Assembly (NCBI GenBank): GCA_014804645.1
Contig: JAAUZI010000029.1
Span: 68,077-112,128 of the forward strand
Source of the DNA: Lachnospiraceae bacterium
GTDB lineage: Bacteria; Bacillota; Clostridia; Lachnospirales; Lachnospiraceae
Reading direction: 5' to 3'
Length of the DNA: 44,052 nt
This document shows positions 34,125-42,646 of the stretch, piece by piece. The number at the start of each line of letters is the position of its first letter. Position 1 is the stretch's first letter. A model generated the notes under the pieces. It was not told where the DNA came from. It searched no databases and worked only from the letters and a program-made list of their open reading frames with translations. The position numbers and the translations under genes are program-made.

Positions 34125-34434
34125 ACATCTTTAGAAACTCGTCAACCACGGTCTCTATGCTTGCAAACTGCGTGCGTGAGAGCTTTTTGACCTTCTCCAC
34201 GAACGGGCGCAGCTCCGCCGGCTGCTTGGAGTCCATGTCGAAGAACTCCTGGGGAGTCACGCCCAGGTACTCGCAGATGTAGAAGAATCCCGCCATGGAA
34301 GGCAGGGCTTTCCCTGTCTCTATGTTGTTCACATACCCCGGATTCTGCCCGATGGACAGGCTCATATCCCTCGCTGAGACTTTCTTTTGGCTCCGAAGCT
34401 GTGCCAGGCGTGCCGGAAACAAGTCTTCGTACAT
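34123..34434 (-). CDS. XRE-family HTH regulator
   Basis: A 103-residue transcriptional regulator. An HTH of the Cro/C1 type covers residues ~7-62 (LAQLRSQKKVSARDMSLSIG, GYVNNIETGKALPSMAGFFYICEYLGVTPQEFF). The C-terminal helix (AELRPFVEKVKKLSRTQFASIETVVDEFL) is probably for dimerisation. The ATG has AAGGTGG eight bases upstream; a GTG four codons earlier overlaps that site. The gene sits between two inverted copies of the leader repeat, which makes those repeats candidate operators. Confidence 0.88.
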   Translation of the reverse strand: MYEDLFPARLAQLRSQKKVSARDMSLSIGQNPGYVNNIETGKALPSMAGFFYICEYLGVTPQEFFDMDSKQPAELRPFVEKVKKLSRTQFASIETVVDEFLKM

Positions 34435-34487
34435 ACCATTCACCACCTTTCTTATTATATTCTATCCAATAGAATTGTAAAATATAT

Positions 34488-34600
34488 TCGGTCAATTCCG
34501 TTAAAAATGATGGAATGACAGATGAGTACTGATACTTTTGGAAAATGTCGCAATAAAAGCGATATATGAGATTCAGACAAAGTAGATACAGCACGAAAAA
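34488..34600 (+). repeat. Leader repeat, degenerate copy
   Basis: Shares with the copy at 40174 the blocks ATTCC, TAAAAATG, GAAT and TTTTGGAAAATGTCG in order, and ends with a CAGACAAAG...GCACGAAAAA version of the CTGACAAAG block. Its promoter bases are altered (TGGAAT instead of TAGAAT), so it may be inactive. The interval 34435-34902 contains this and the next copy and no convincing gene. Confidence 0.65.
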
Positions 34601-34604
34601 GCCA

Positions 34605-34735
34605 GATGTAAACTTATTCTGAAAACAGAGCTTATAGCAAATGTTACTATAATACCAGTCTCATTTAGTAAACGATATTTCTGACAAAGGAGGTACTGCA
34701 AAAAAATGAAAAGAGGGAGAAGAACGTTATGAGGA
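34605..34735 (+). repeat. Leader repeat, right copy
   Basis: Faces the HTH/FHA/kinase genes. It contains TGTTACTATAATACC, then CTGACAAAGGAGG and the tail GAGAAGAACGTTATGAGG. The ATG of that tail opens only a four-codon frame. The region from here to 34902 shows no gene; a CTCGG/CCGAG pair lies near 34760-34787. Confidence 0.8.
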
Positions 34736-34902
34736 AAAGATAATTTGTTTGTGGAATGCTCGGTGGATGGATATGTGCCCTCCCGAGTCCGAATCCGCGG
34801 GGAAATACTTAGAAAAAATTGGGTATTGAAAAACCACCTATGTTTCTGTATTGTATTAGTAACCAAACCAATTCATACAGAAAATATAAAGAGGTAAAAG
34901 CC

Positions 34903-35925
34903 TTGAATGAATATAACGATTTAGCGACTGTTTTTATTAAAGATGAGATCGCAAAGTGTGAAGATATTGAAGAACTCAAAGAAAAGATATTTCCAATGAT
35001 TCATTCTCAACAGGAGGAATGGGCCAGGAAAATCAATGAAATTATTGGAGAAAAGAAGTATACAAAAACAAAATTTGCGGAATTGTGCTCAGTGAGCAGG
35101 GTATCGGTAGACAAGTGGTGCAAAGGAGTTGTCCCTAAAAATCGAGAGACTTTTTTAAAAATAGGCATGGCTGCCGGGTATGATGTTGAAAAAATGAATC
35201 AACTTCTGCAAAGATATGGTCGATATCCGGCTCTTTATTCAAAGAGTTTGGAAGATTGTATTTGTATTTATGTGATTAGTCATAAGTATGGCGAAGAGGC
35301 GATTAATAAATATAATTATATATTAAGTAAAATCAAAGCACGAATTATTATAGATGATAACGCAGAAGAGATAGAGAATGTAAGTACGGTAAAGTTTGAT
35401 TCTAAATTATCTGAAGTTCACGATGAAGATGGTTTAGAACAGTTTATTGCAGATAATACTGCAATGTTTTCGTATGCCTATCATAAATTTTACGCATATG
35501 TGAAAATGAATATTAGCGCAAACTATATGGAGCCTGCTTATGCGGGTAGTATATTTGAGATGGCGGAGATACAGGGGTGGTCTTCTTCGCTGCGACAGTG
35601 TGTGTCCGCGATAAGGCAGAATAAATGGTATCCAACCAGAAATAAAATTATATCCTTAGGGTTACACCTTAGCATGGATCATGAGCAGATTGATGAAATG
35701 TTGGAATTGGCGCATATGGAACCACTTTGTGCGAAGAACATATTTGAAAGCGTCATTATGTTTATTTTGGATGATGCGAGTCTTAATGATTTGTTAAATA
35801 TAGAGTCGGATGATTATGATCCGGATGAATTGTGCAATTATGCCAGAAAGATTCTTGATAAGCTGGAATTGCCGGAGGTTGAAGAGTTTATTTCAGAATT
35901 ACCGGAGGTAGATGATGAGGGGTAA
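34903..35925 (+). CDS. HTH protein with two XRE-like repeats, first gene of the kinase cluster
   Basis: A 340-residue cytoplasmic protein. After a helical start, residues ~45-130 hold an HTH (YTKTKFAELCSVSRVSVDKW) followed by the tail pattern RETFLKIGMAAGY...LLQRYGRYPALY, familiar from clostridial XRE regulators. Residues ~215-300 repeat the same order: SSSLRQCVSAIRQNKWYPTRN, KIISLGLHLSM, MLELAHMEPLCAKN. This suggests an internal duplication. The TTG start follows AAAGAGGT by seven bases; the frame is open further left without a ribosome site. It nearly abuts the FHA gene. A role as phospho-controlled regulator or adaptor is inferred. Confidence 0.75.
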   Translation: MNEYNDLATVFIKDEIAKCEDIEELKEKIFPMIHSQQEEWARKINEIIGEKKYTKTKFAELCSVSRVSVDKWCKGVVPKNRETFLKIGMAAGYDVEKMNQLLQRYGRYPALYSKSLEDCICIYVISHKYGEEAINKYNYILSKIKARIIIDDNAEEIENVSTVKFDSKLSEVHDEDGLEQFIADNTAMFSYAYHKFYAYVKMNISANYMEPAYAGSIFEMAEIQGWSSSLRQCVSAIRQNKWYPTRNKIISLGLHLSMDHEQIDEMLELAHMEPLCAKNIFESVIMFILDDASLNDLLNIESDDYDPDELCNYARKILDKLELPEVEEFISELPEVDDEG

Positions 35926-35929
35926 TAGA

Positions 35930-36466
35930 ATGAATACATTAATTGTTATTGAGAGCGGTCAATTGGTCTCATATGACTTAGATAATAAATTGGTTTGGGA
36001 AGTGGGCAGACCATCAAAGGGGAACTTACCGGATATTAAATTGCATTCCCTGACGGTAAGCAGAAAGCATGGAAGATTTCAGAATGTTGATGGAATGTGG
36101 TTTTACCTTGATAACAATGGTAAAAATGGTACAGTTTACAATGGTAAACACATTACTGCCGGTATACGAGGACGAATAAAGCCAATTACCATGAAAAATG
36201 GAGATATTTTAATCTTTGGCGGAGGCGAAGAGGCTTCGATTAATTGCAAAACTATCTGGGCAATGTTTTCTGAGAGAAACTTCCCAGAGAGATGGAGGGT
36301 TGAGGATACAAAAGGCTTGGAAAAGATAGCTTTTACTGATGGAGATGATACAACAAAGCTTGAGAAACCTGAAAAAGGGACAGTTGTAGAGAAAGAAGAT
36401 GGAATAGCAATATATATGGGTGATATTACTTATCTGGTTGGTGATATCTCAGTTATGGCTATATAA
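35930..36466 (+). CDS. FHA-domain protein
   Basis: A 178-residue cytoplasmic protein. The first ~90 residues are a forkhead-associated domain that binds phospho-threonine: GRPSKGNLPDIKL (Arg), TVSRKHGRF (Ser and His), and NNGKNGTVYNGK (Asn and the NGT turn). The second half (~95-178) has no recognised fold and ends in a hydrophobic strand. Another ATG at 35915, with GGAGG at ideal spacing, would overlap the upstream stop; both starts are plausible. Next to two Ser/Thr kinases it is the natural reader of their phosphorylation marks. Confidence 0.88.
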   Translation: MNTLIVIESGQLVSYDLDNKLVWEVGRPSKGNLPDIKLHSLTVSRKHGRFQNVDGMWFYLDNNGKNGTVYNGKHITAGIRGRIKPITMKNGDILIFGGGEEASINCKTIWAMFSERNFPERWRVEDTKGLEKIAFTDGDDTTKLEKPEKGTVVEKEDGIAIYMGDITYLVGDISVMAI

Positions 36467-36510
36467 AAATATGTGTCCGGCTAAGAAATGTCAATAGCAT
36501 ATTTTAAACA

Positions 36511-36606
36511 GTCTCGGAACGGAAGTGCCCGGGAGAATTTTCAGATGCGCCTTTTGCAGCTGAAAATTTCTCCCCTGTGGGGGCGCTGAAGTGCAGAGAC
36601 GGAACT
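36511..36606 (+). ncRNA. Structured leader element C before the first kinase
   Basis: GTCTC pairs with GAGAC; inside, GGGAGAATTTTCAG pairs with CTGAAAATTTCTCCC (one bulge) and GCCC with GGGC. The last bases, GACGGAACTT, resemble the GCGGAACTC that closes elements A and B, also just ahead of a ribosome site. It is locally GC-rich in AT-rich surroundings, which suggests a separately acquired element. Confidence 0.5.
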
Positions 36607-36625
36607 TAAATTAGGAGAACTATCG

Positions 36626-38473
36626 ATGTCTGTTTTTGATAAAGACACCGTGAATCGGGTGATTATGCAGTTAGATGACTGTGGATGTTTATTTCCACAG
36701 TTCGAATTATCAAAAATAAATAATGAACCTGTGCTTTTGGGATATGGAGGGTTTTCGTCTGTATATGAAATGTCGAATAGAGAACGGACGGACTTAAAGT
36801 TTGCGCTAAAGGTAATAGGCTTTGAACGACATACAATTAGTTCTGCCAGTTTTTGGGATACAGGAAAAATACAATGGATTCTTTGCCAGGAGTCAAAATA
36901 CATTGCAAGAGTACTGGATGCACGGGAATTGCTGGTTGATGTAGATGAGCATGGAAAAGTTATTGGCGTGCTGGATGTATCAAAAGAGAGATGGGAAGAA
37001 GAGTCAGAAAAAGGATTCCATTTACAGTTTGTGCTAATGGAAAAACTTGAGAAGATTATTGAAAAAGATCGATTTAAGAAGGTGTCTCTTTTAAAGGAGA
37101 AGCTTAACACTGAGGAGGAAGTGCTGAAGTTTGCTTTGGAAATTGGACTGGCATTAAATATGGCGCATGGCTACAGTGTTTTACATAGGGATATTAAATT
37201 AGAAAATGTTTTTTGGGATGACCATGAAAAAATATATAAATTAGGGGATTTTGGAATTGCAAAATATGCGGAAGATGGCAGTGCTGAGACAGTGGTTTAT
37301 ACGGACGGGTATGGCGCGCCTGAAATAGAAAGAAGACTCTATGATCACTATAATGCCACTGCGGATATTTATTCCTTTGGCATCACTTTGTATTTATTGC
37401 TTAATAATTTGAAATTTCCCGGTTCTGAAGGATACTATCCCAAAGTTGAGGTTCAGTATAATCCGGATTATGTATTTCCTGCGCCGGTAAATGCTTCAGA
37501 AGGAATGACGAAGATTATAAGGAAAATGTGCAGCTTTAGAGCTGAAGACCGATATCAGTGTATGGCGGATGTATTGTCAGACCTGGTGATGAATAATGAG
37601 CTGGAAGATACGGATATCAGCGAAGAACTGATAGATATGGTCACAGAAACATATCGTGAAGAGAAGATTATGCAGGAGGAAACCAGGCCGGAGGAGCGTC
37701 CTAAAACAAGGGCTGAGAGAAAAGAAGAACAGAAACTTATTGACCAATTGTATAAAGAGGGCAGTATAAAGTTTGGGATTGTTATAACACTTATTATGGC
37801 ATTGTTATTTAGAGGAATGCAGGAAGATGTATCTATTGCAATTAATTGGTTTTTTCTGGCACTGCCGGTGGCCGTTTTATTTGAGGCATTATTTCAAAGG
37901 GTAAAAGAGTTTCGTCTGTTTTTTGGCGCGTTGACAGTAGGACTTATTGGTATATCCGCTTTTCAAATGGGAATCACAATGCCGCATATTGTAATGGCGA
38001 TGGTTGTGCTGATTGGCTGCCCCGTTTTAACTGCTTCCGGAGCAGCAGCCACGGGAATCTGGATGGGACTAATGCTGTCCGGTAAATTGTCATTTCTTGA
38101 TTTTCTATGGAAATATGACCTGGGATGGATATTGCTGGTTGCATTATTTATCGCTGTAAACAGGTACTTCCATATGCGAATAGAGTGGGAAAAGACAACA
38201 TATATTCGTGCTTATCTGGGGATCTATGTATATGATAAGGGATTTCTTGTTATGATTTTTGCCGGAGTTGTTCTTTTGATTTTGCAGCATTTTGAAGTGA
38301 TAACAATTCCTGAATTGGTTAATCGGATTCATCTAATCAGAACCGGAATAATTTCATTTATAGCTGTTTGTTTTTTGGTCTGGTGGGATGGTTATTTGGA
38401 TGAAGACGAAGAACTTGTGGAGTCTGAAGTAGGGGATGAAGAATTAGAAGATGTTGACAGCTTGGACGAATGA
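36626..38473 (+). CDS. Membrane Ser/Thr protein kinase 1
   Basis: A 615-residue Hanks-type kinase. The kinase domain (~32-330) has the glycine loop LLGYGGFSSVYEM, Lys62 (FALKVIGF), the catalytic loop HRDIKLENV (Asp189), the DFG motif (Asp208) and YGAPE. All essential residues are present, so it should be active. A charged linker (~345-385) leads to about seven membrane helices (~388-595) and an acidic tail. There are no PASTA or other outer sensor domains, unlike PrkC. The second kinase gene overlaps it by 23 bp. It probably phosphorylates cluster partners, read by the FHA protein (inference). Confidence 0.92.
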   Translation: MSVFDKDTVNRVIMQLDDCGCLFPQFELSKINNEPVLLGYGGFSSVYEMSNRERTDLKFALKVIGFERHTISSASFWDTGKIQWILCQESKYIARVLDARELLVDVDEHGKVIGVLDVSKERWEEESEKGFHLQFVLMEKLEKIIEKDRFKKVSLLKEKLNTEEEVLKFALEIGLALNMAHGYSVLHRDIKLENVFWDDHEKIYKLGDFGIAKYAEDGSAETVVYTDGYGAPEIERRLYDHYNATADIYSFGITLYLLLNNLKFPGSEGYYPKVEVQYNPDYVFPAPVNASEGMTKIIRKMCSFRAEDRYQCMADVLSDLVMNNELEDTDISEELIDMVTETYREEKIMQEETRPEERPKTRAERKEEQKLIDQLYKEGSIKFGIVITLIMALLFRGMQEDVSIAINWFFLALPVAVLFEALFQRVKEFRLFFGALTVGLIGISAFQMGITMPHIVMAMVVLIGCPVLTASGAAATGIWMGLMLSGKLSFLDFLWKYDLGWILLVALFIAVNRYFHMRIEWEKTTYIRAYLGIYVYDKGFLVMIFAGVVLLILQHFEVITIPELVNRIHLIRTGIISFIAVCFLVWWDGYLDEDEELVESEVGDEELEDVDSLDE

Positions 38474-40172
38474 GGATATTGAATCCATTTTAGGACAATT
38501 AAATAATCAGAATCTTCCGTTCAGGAAATATGCTTTCACTTCAGAGAATGGTAAGTTTGTTTTGCTGGGTAAAGGGGCGTCTGCCAATGTATACCGAGCG
38601 GAAACGAGAACAAAGCAAAAGAGCGGTTATGCAATAAAAGTCATCGGATTTGGAGACAAACATGTCCAGCCTGAGTCTTTTCGTACATCAGTAGAGGCTC
38701 AAAAAGAGTTGGGACAGTTTCAGAACAATGTGGTAAAGATATACGATTCTGTGGAGTTGAGAGTCTGGATTGAGGGCAATAATACGGTGACCGAATTTGA
38801 AGAAATAGATCCATATGAAGAGGAGGAAATTGCCCCGGGAAACTTCCTACATTTGCAATTTATCCTTATGGAGGAAATCACACCGATTCTTATTGATAAC
38901 AGGTTTGGAAAACCGTCGTTAAGATCACATAAGCTGGCTGCCTTTGATGAAAAAGAGATTCTGAAACTGGCATATGATATTGGAACCGCATTGTCTGGGG
39001 CGCATGCAATGCAATTGATACATAGAGATGTAAAACTTGAAAATATCTTTTATACAGCAGATGGTAAGCATTATAAACTTGGAGATTTTGGAATTGCGCG
39101 TACTACTGATGATGGGTTAGCCAGTACAGTAGCTTTTACAAAGGGATATGGCGCGCCGGAGGTGGTGGGCACGCTGGAAGGTAAATATGATTTTACCGCA
39201 GATATTTATTCGTTTGGAATGTTGCTGTATGTATTGTTAAATGAGCTGAGATTTCCGGGATCAAAGAATTATCATCCTAATATAATGCAGTATGCAAGGG
39301 GGTTCGAGGCACAATATCCAACTACCGGATCAGATGAATTATGCGATATAGTGCTCAAAATGATTAGCTATGATCCTGATGATCGCTATCAGACAATAGA
39401 TGAAGTATTGAATGAATTTGATGGGCTGAAATATGGCAGAAGATTGAAATATCTGAGAGAACATAAAGCAGCATCACTTGTGGTTGGAGCCCCCTTGGCA
39501 GTACTTGGCGCTGCCTTGTTTGAACTGGCTTATATGCCCGGCTTTATCTCAGATTTTTCAATATGGATGTATCTGTTCTGGGGATTATGCGTGTGGAAGG
39601 GCATAACAAAGCTAAAAAATAAAGAGATGACCTGGATCAGCCTTGCATTATTTTGCCTTGGAATATATCTGATGATTTCTACGGGATTTACATGGTGGAA
39701 ATTGCTGGGCGTTGTGATGTTATCATGTGTTACCGATATTTCTTCGGGAATAATTGGCAGTGGTATGCTGCTTATGAAGATTACCTTTGGGATAATGAAA
39801 ATCCGCTCAGTCGGAACGCTCCAGGAATATGGATGGATCTCTGTGCTGTTGATTTCCTTATCATTTTTCCTGTTGTTTTACCACTATCTCCTGAGGGAAC
39901 GGGACGAAACGATAACAAAAATGTATCTTGAAAAGAATTTGTATTGGTTTGTTGTGGCGGCTATATACGCCTCATTATCACTTGCTGAAATGCTGATTCG
40001 AATCACTGGAAATACTGTATTTGCCGTGTATGAGGAATTATTTGGACATGAAGTGGTTTATAATTTGCTGGATATGAAACCGTTATATATTGGTGTGGTG
40101 GGAGCCGTGTTTTGTCTGATATGGATTGGAAGGGAAATGATATTGATTTTTATTGAGAAACAGATTGCATAA
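38451..40172 (+). CDS. Membrane Ser/Thr protein kinase 2
   Basis: A 573-residue paralogue of the upstream kinase. The glycine loop is LLGKGASANVYRA, with Lys63 (YAIKVIGFG), catalytic Asp193 (HRDVKLENI), DFG Asp212 and YGAPEV. An acidic insertion (FEEIDPYEEEEIAPG, ~116-130) sits before the hinge, where kinase 1 has a different charged stretch. After ~340 residues come about six to seven membrane helices. The ATG lies inside the end of kinase 1, so translation is coupled. Two related kinases in tandem suggest cross-phosphorylation or two inputs. Confidence 0.92.
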   Translation: MLTAWTNEDIESILGQLNNQNLPFRKYAFTSENGKFVLLGKGASANVYRAETRTKQKSGYAIKVIGFGDKHVQPESFRTSVEAQKELGQFQNNVVKIYDSVELRVWIEGNNTVTEFEEIDPYEEEEIAPGNFLHLQFILMEEITPILIDNRFGKPSLRSHKLAAFDEKEILKLAYDIGTALSGAHAMQLIHRDVKLENIFYTADGKHYKLGDFGIARTTDDGLASTVAFTKGYGAPEVVGTLEGKYDFTADIYSFGMLLYVLLNELRFPGSKNYHPNIMQYARGFEAQYPTTGSDELCDIVLKMISYDPDDRYQTIDEVLNEFDGLKYGRRLKYLREHKAASLVVGAPLAVLGAALFELAYMPGFISDFSIWMYLFWGLCVWKGITKLKNKEMTWISLALFCLGIYLMISTGFTWWKLLGVVMLSCVTDISSGIIGSGMLLMKITFGIMKIRSVGTLQEYGWISVLLISLSFFLLFYHYLLRERDETITKMYLEKNLYWFVVAAIYASLSLAEMLIRITGNTVFAVYEELFGHEVVYNLLDMKPLYIGVVGAVFCLIWIGREMILIFIEKQIA

Positions 40173-40173
40173 A

Positions 40174-40304
40174 TTGTTTGACCTATTCCAATAAAAATGG
40201 TAGAATAACGGATATATGATTATTTTTTTTGGAAAATGTCGGAATCTGACAAAGAAGGCATTGCACAAAACAATCAAAGAGAGAGAAGAAAGTTATGAGG
40301 AAAC
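40174..40304 (+). repeat. Leader repeat, copy before the GrpE/DnaK operon
   Basis: It carries TTTTTGGAAAATGTCGGAAT, CTGACAAAGAAGG and GAGAAGAAAGTTATGAGG in the same order as the copies near 34.5 kb, with a shorter middle. It starts right after the kinase 2 stop. The interval 40173-40399 holds this element, its promoter and a short leader frame. Confidence 0.75.
40178..40206 (+). promoter_or_regulatory. Promoter of the GrpE/DnaK operon
   Basis: TTGACC, 17 bases, TAGAAT: close to consensus at both hexamers and placed inside the leader repeat, right after kinase 2. The chaperone genes can therefore be transcribed separately from the kinases. Confidence 0.6.
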
Positions 40305-40339
40305 GGAAGCGGCTAGAGATAACTAAGTGCCGGTCTTGA
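40295..40339 (+). other. Possible 14-residue leader frame
   Basis: MRKRKRLEITKCRS, opened by the conserved ATGAGG at the end of the leader repeat and ending 60 bases before the GrpE-like gene. The ribosome site is weak (GAGAAGAAAG). It may be only a remnant of the gene the leader once served. Confidence 0.2.
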
Positions 40340-40399
40340 AACGAATCAGGAAATGGCATTGATTATAATACCTACAAAATAACTGTCAAGGGGGAGACG

Positions 40400-40954
40400 A
40401 TGGATTTGAACGAAAAAATTATCAGTCAAGGTGAAGAAACGTCAGAAACGTTAAATGAAACGCAAGAGGAAGAATTATTAGAGATTTTACTTAATACCCG
40501 CGAACAGGGACAGATGATGGAACAGTTAATTAAGAATCAAATCGAGGTAAAAGACGAGATGATTAATAAACTGCACAAAGAGCTTGATTATTATAAGCAG
40601 GATTCGGCGGATCGATTTGTGAATCAGGTGATGAAAGCTGTAATAAAAGTCCGCAAGGATATGTGCAAGCTTATATCGTCGGAAAGATGGAACGGAATGA
40701 CGGAAGAAGATCTCAGAAAAGAGTATCAATATATAATGGAAGACATAACAGATTTGTTGGAACAAGAAAATGTTAATCCATACAAATCTGAGCCGGGCGA
40801 TGATTTTGACGCATCAATTCACCAGCCTAAACTTGAGCCGACAACTGATATTGATCTCGATAAAAAAGTTAAGGAAAGTATCTCTGAAGGATATAAAAAG
40901 GGCGATAAGGTCCTTATTCCGGAAAGGGTTATTATATATCAATATAAAGCATAA
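40400..40954 (+). CDS. GrpE-like nucleotide exchange factor
   Basis: A 184-residue cytoplasmic protein. An acidic start and a long helix (~20-75, probable coiled coil) are followed by a helical bundle (~78-122) and a C-terminal part with the GrpE beta-domain pattern: GDDFDASIHQP, then TDIDLDKKVKESISEGYKKG and VLIPERVIIYQ. In GrpE the equivalents are G-x-x-FDP-x-x-HEAV and GY...RPA-x-V. Overall identity looks low, so this is a divergent GrpE. It lies 19 bp before a DnaK-like gene, whose ADP release it would promote. No other function is apparent. Confidence 0.72.
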   Translation: MDLNEKIISQGEETSETLNETQEEELLEILLNTREQGQMMEQLIKNQIEVKDEMINKLHKELDYYKQDSADRFVNQVMKAVIKVRKDMCKLISSERWNGMTEEDLRKEYQYIMEDITDLLEQENVNPYKSEPGDDFDASIHQPKLEPTTDIDLDKKVKESISEGYKKGDKVLIPERVIIYQYKA

Positions 40955-40973
40955 GCAAAGGAGAAGATAAAGC

Positions 40974-42635
40974 ATGAGTTACGTATTTGGAATCGATTTG
41001 GGAACCACTTATTCTTGCATTTCATACATTGACGAGTATGGAAAACCTGTAGTTCTGAAAAACAGTGATGGAGATCACACTACTCCTTCTGTTGTTATGG
41101 TTGAATCAGAAAAGAACATAATTGTTGGAACAGAAGCGAAACGTTCTATCGAAGTGGAGCCTGATAAAACAGTCCAGTTCATCAAAAGAAAGATGGGTAA
41201 GGAAAATGATGTTGTGACCTTGAATGGAACAACATACCATGCTCCGGAAATTTCTTCAATGATTCTTAAGAAGATTGTAAATGATGCTAATGAGGAGCTT
41301 AGACAGACAGGAGTTCTTAAGGATGGAGAATCGATCAAGGATGTCGTTATTACCTGCCCTGCGTATTTTGGAATGAATGAAAGACAGGCTACAAAGGCAG
41401 CAGGTGAGCTGGCTGGCTTAAATGTGTTGAATATTATCAATGAGCCAACTGCTGCTGCAATCAGCTATGGTGTATCCGGCAGTGATAAGAATGAAACTGT
41501 GCTTGTTTATGACCTTGGCGGCGGAACCTTTGATATTACAGTTATGAGCATTGCAGGAAGTGATATCTCAGTTGTATGTACAGGTGGTGATGACCAGCTT
41601 GGCGGTAAGGATTGGGATGAAGCTTTAATGGAGTATGTTGTTGAGAGATATGAAGAGGAGAATGGAGAAGATCTTTCAGAAGATCCGGAAACTGTAGCCG
41701 CTCTTTATGTTGATGTAGAAACATGGAAAAAGGCGCTTACTTCAAGAGAAAAGGTCAATATTTCAGTAAATGGATCTGCGGGACGTTTCCGCGAGGAGTT
41801 GACTCGTGAAAAGTATGAGGAACTTACATGTGACCTGTTAAATAGAACGAAGAATCTACTTGATGATGTATTAGCCACTTCTGAAAAGCAGGGCTATCCG
41901 ATTTCAAGAATAGACAAAGTACTCCTTGTAGGTGGTTCTTCAAGGATGCCGCAGGTGGCAGCGATGATTGAGAGAGATTATCATGTGACACCTGTCCTTG
42001 CAGATCCGGATGAGGCTGTTGCAAAGGGTGCGGCTATCTATGCAAGTAATGAGAAGGCATATAACGATTTCGTTGTGGATGAAGCGGCTAAATCCGGAAA
42101 GTCAATTGAACAAATAAAAGAAGAAAATCTTGTTACCGGTGAGATGGATAAAAAATTTGCACTCACAACAGGCGGAGCGGCGAGCGGCGCATTAAAGATC
42201 AATATCACAAATGTTCTATCCAGAACATATGGAATGGAAGCCTTAGATACTGATGGTCAACGGAAGATTTTTAATATGCTGATGATTAACGATAAACTGC
42301 CGGCTACTAAAAGGAAGGACGAGTTCGCTACTGTAGTTGATAATCAGAATATGGTTTCTATCAAAATCTATGAGAGCAGATCTACGGATGAAATTATGGA
42401 GATTGAGGATAGATGTCCAATAACTGAAATTGAGATGAAGTTTAAGCAGGGTGTACCGAAAGGAACTCCCCTTGTTATGAATATGGCTTTGGATAACTCG
42501 GGCATTTTACATATTATTGCGGAGGAACAGCTGAATCATTCAAAGCTTGACACGACATTCCAATTATCAAACCAAATGACCGATGCGGAGATGAGCAGTG
42601 CAGCGCTTAGAATGTCTTCAGCCAACATCGAGTAA
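40974..42635 (+). CDS. DnaK-like Hsp70 without the C-terminal lid
   Basis: A 553-residue Hsp70. The ATPase domain (~1-363) is well conserved: GIDLGTTYSC, IKRKMG, NEPTAAAISYG, DLGGGTFDITVM and LLVGGSSRMPQV. Between it and the substrate domain lies a ~40-residue charged insertion (SNEKAYNDFVVDEA onward), and the hydrophobic linker of DnaK (DVLLLDV) is replaced by KINITNVLS. The beta substrate domain (~410-530) is present (ATVVDNQNMVSIKIYE). Only ~20 residues follow, so the helical lid of about 100 residues is missing. This is not the housekeeping DnaK; a special client is inferred. Confidence 0.9.
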   Translation: MSYVFGIDLGTTYSCISYIDEYGKPVVLKNSDGDHTTPSVVMVESEKNIIVGTEAKRSIEVEPDKTVQFIKRKMGKENDVVTLNGTTYHAPEISSMILKKIVNDANEELRQTGVLKDGESIKDVVITCPAYFGMNERQATKAAGELAGLNVLNIINEPTAAAISYGVSGSDKNETVLVYDLGGGTFDITVMSIAGSDISVVCTGGDDQLGGKDWDEALMEYVVERYEEENGEDLSEDPETVAALYVDVETWKKALTSREKVNISVNGSAGRFREELTREKYEELTCDLLNRTKNLLDDVLATSEKQGYPISRIDKVLLVGGSSRMPQVAAMIERDYHVTPVLADPDEAVAKGAAIYASNEKAYNDFVVDEAAKSGKSIEQIKEENLVTGEMDKKFALTTGGAASGALKINITNVLSRTYGMEALDTDGQRKIFNMLMINDKLPATKRKDEFATVVDNQNMVSIKIYESRSTDEIMEIEDRCPITEIEMKFKQGVPKGTPLVMNMALDNSGILHIIAEEQLNHSKLDTTFQLSNQMTDAEMSSAALRMSSANIE

Positions 42636-42646
42636 GGAGGGAAACC

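Noticed and set aside
34750..34805. tRNA-like GAGTCCGAATCC segment
   Set aside because: No acceptor stem, anticodon arm or D-arm could be fitted around it.
34573..34866. A 97-codon reverse frame similar to one at 34028-34282 (LLCQKYRL-type peptide)
   Set aside because: The similarity comes from translating the duplicated leader repeat; the frames lack ribosome sites.
36541..37110. Reverse-strand 189-codon frame, serine-rich
   Set aside because: Antisense to kinase 1, whose conserved kinase motifs fix the coding strand.
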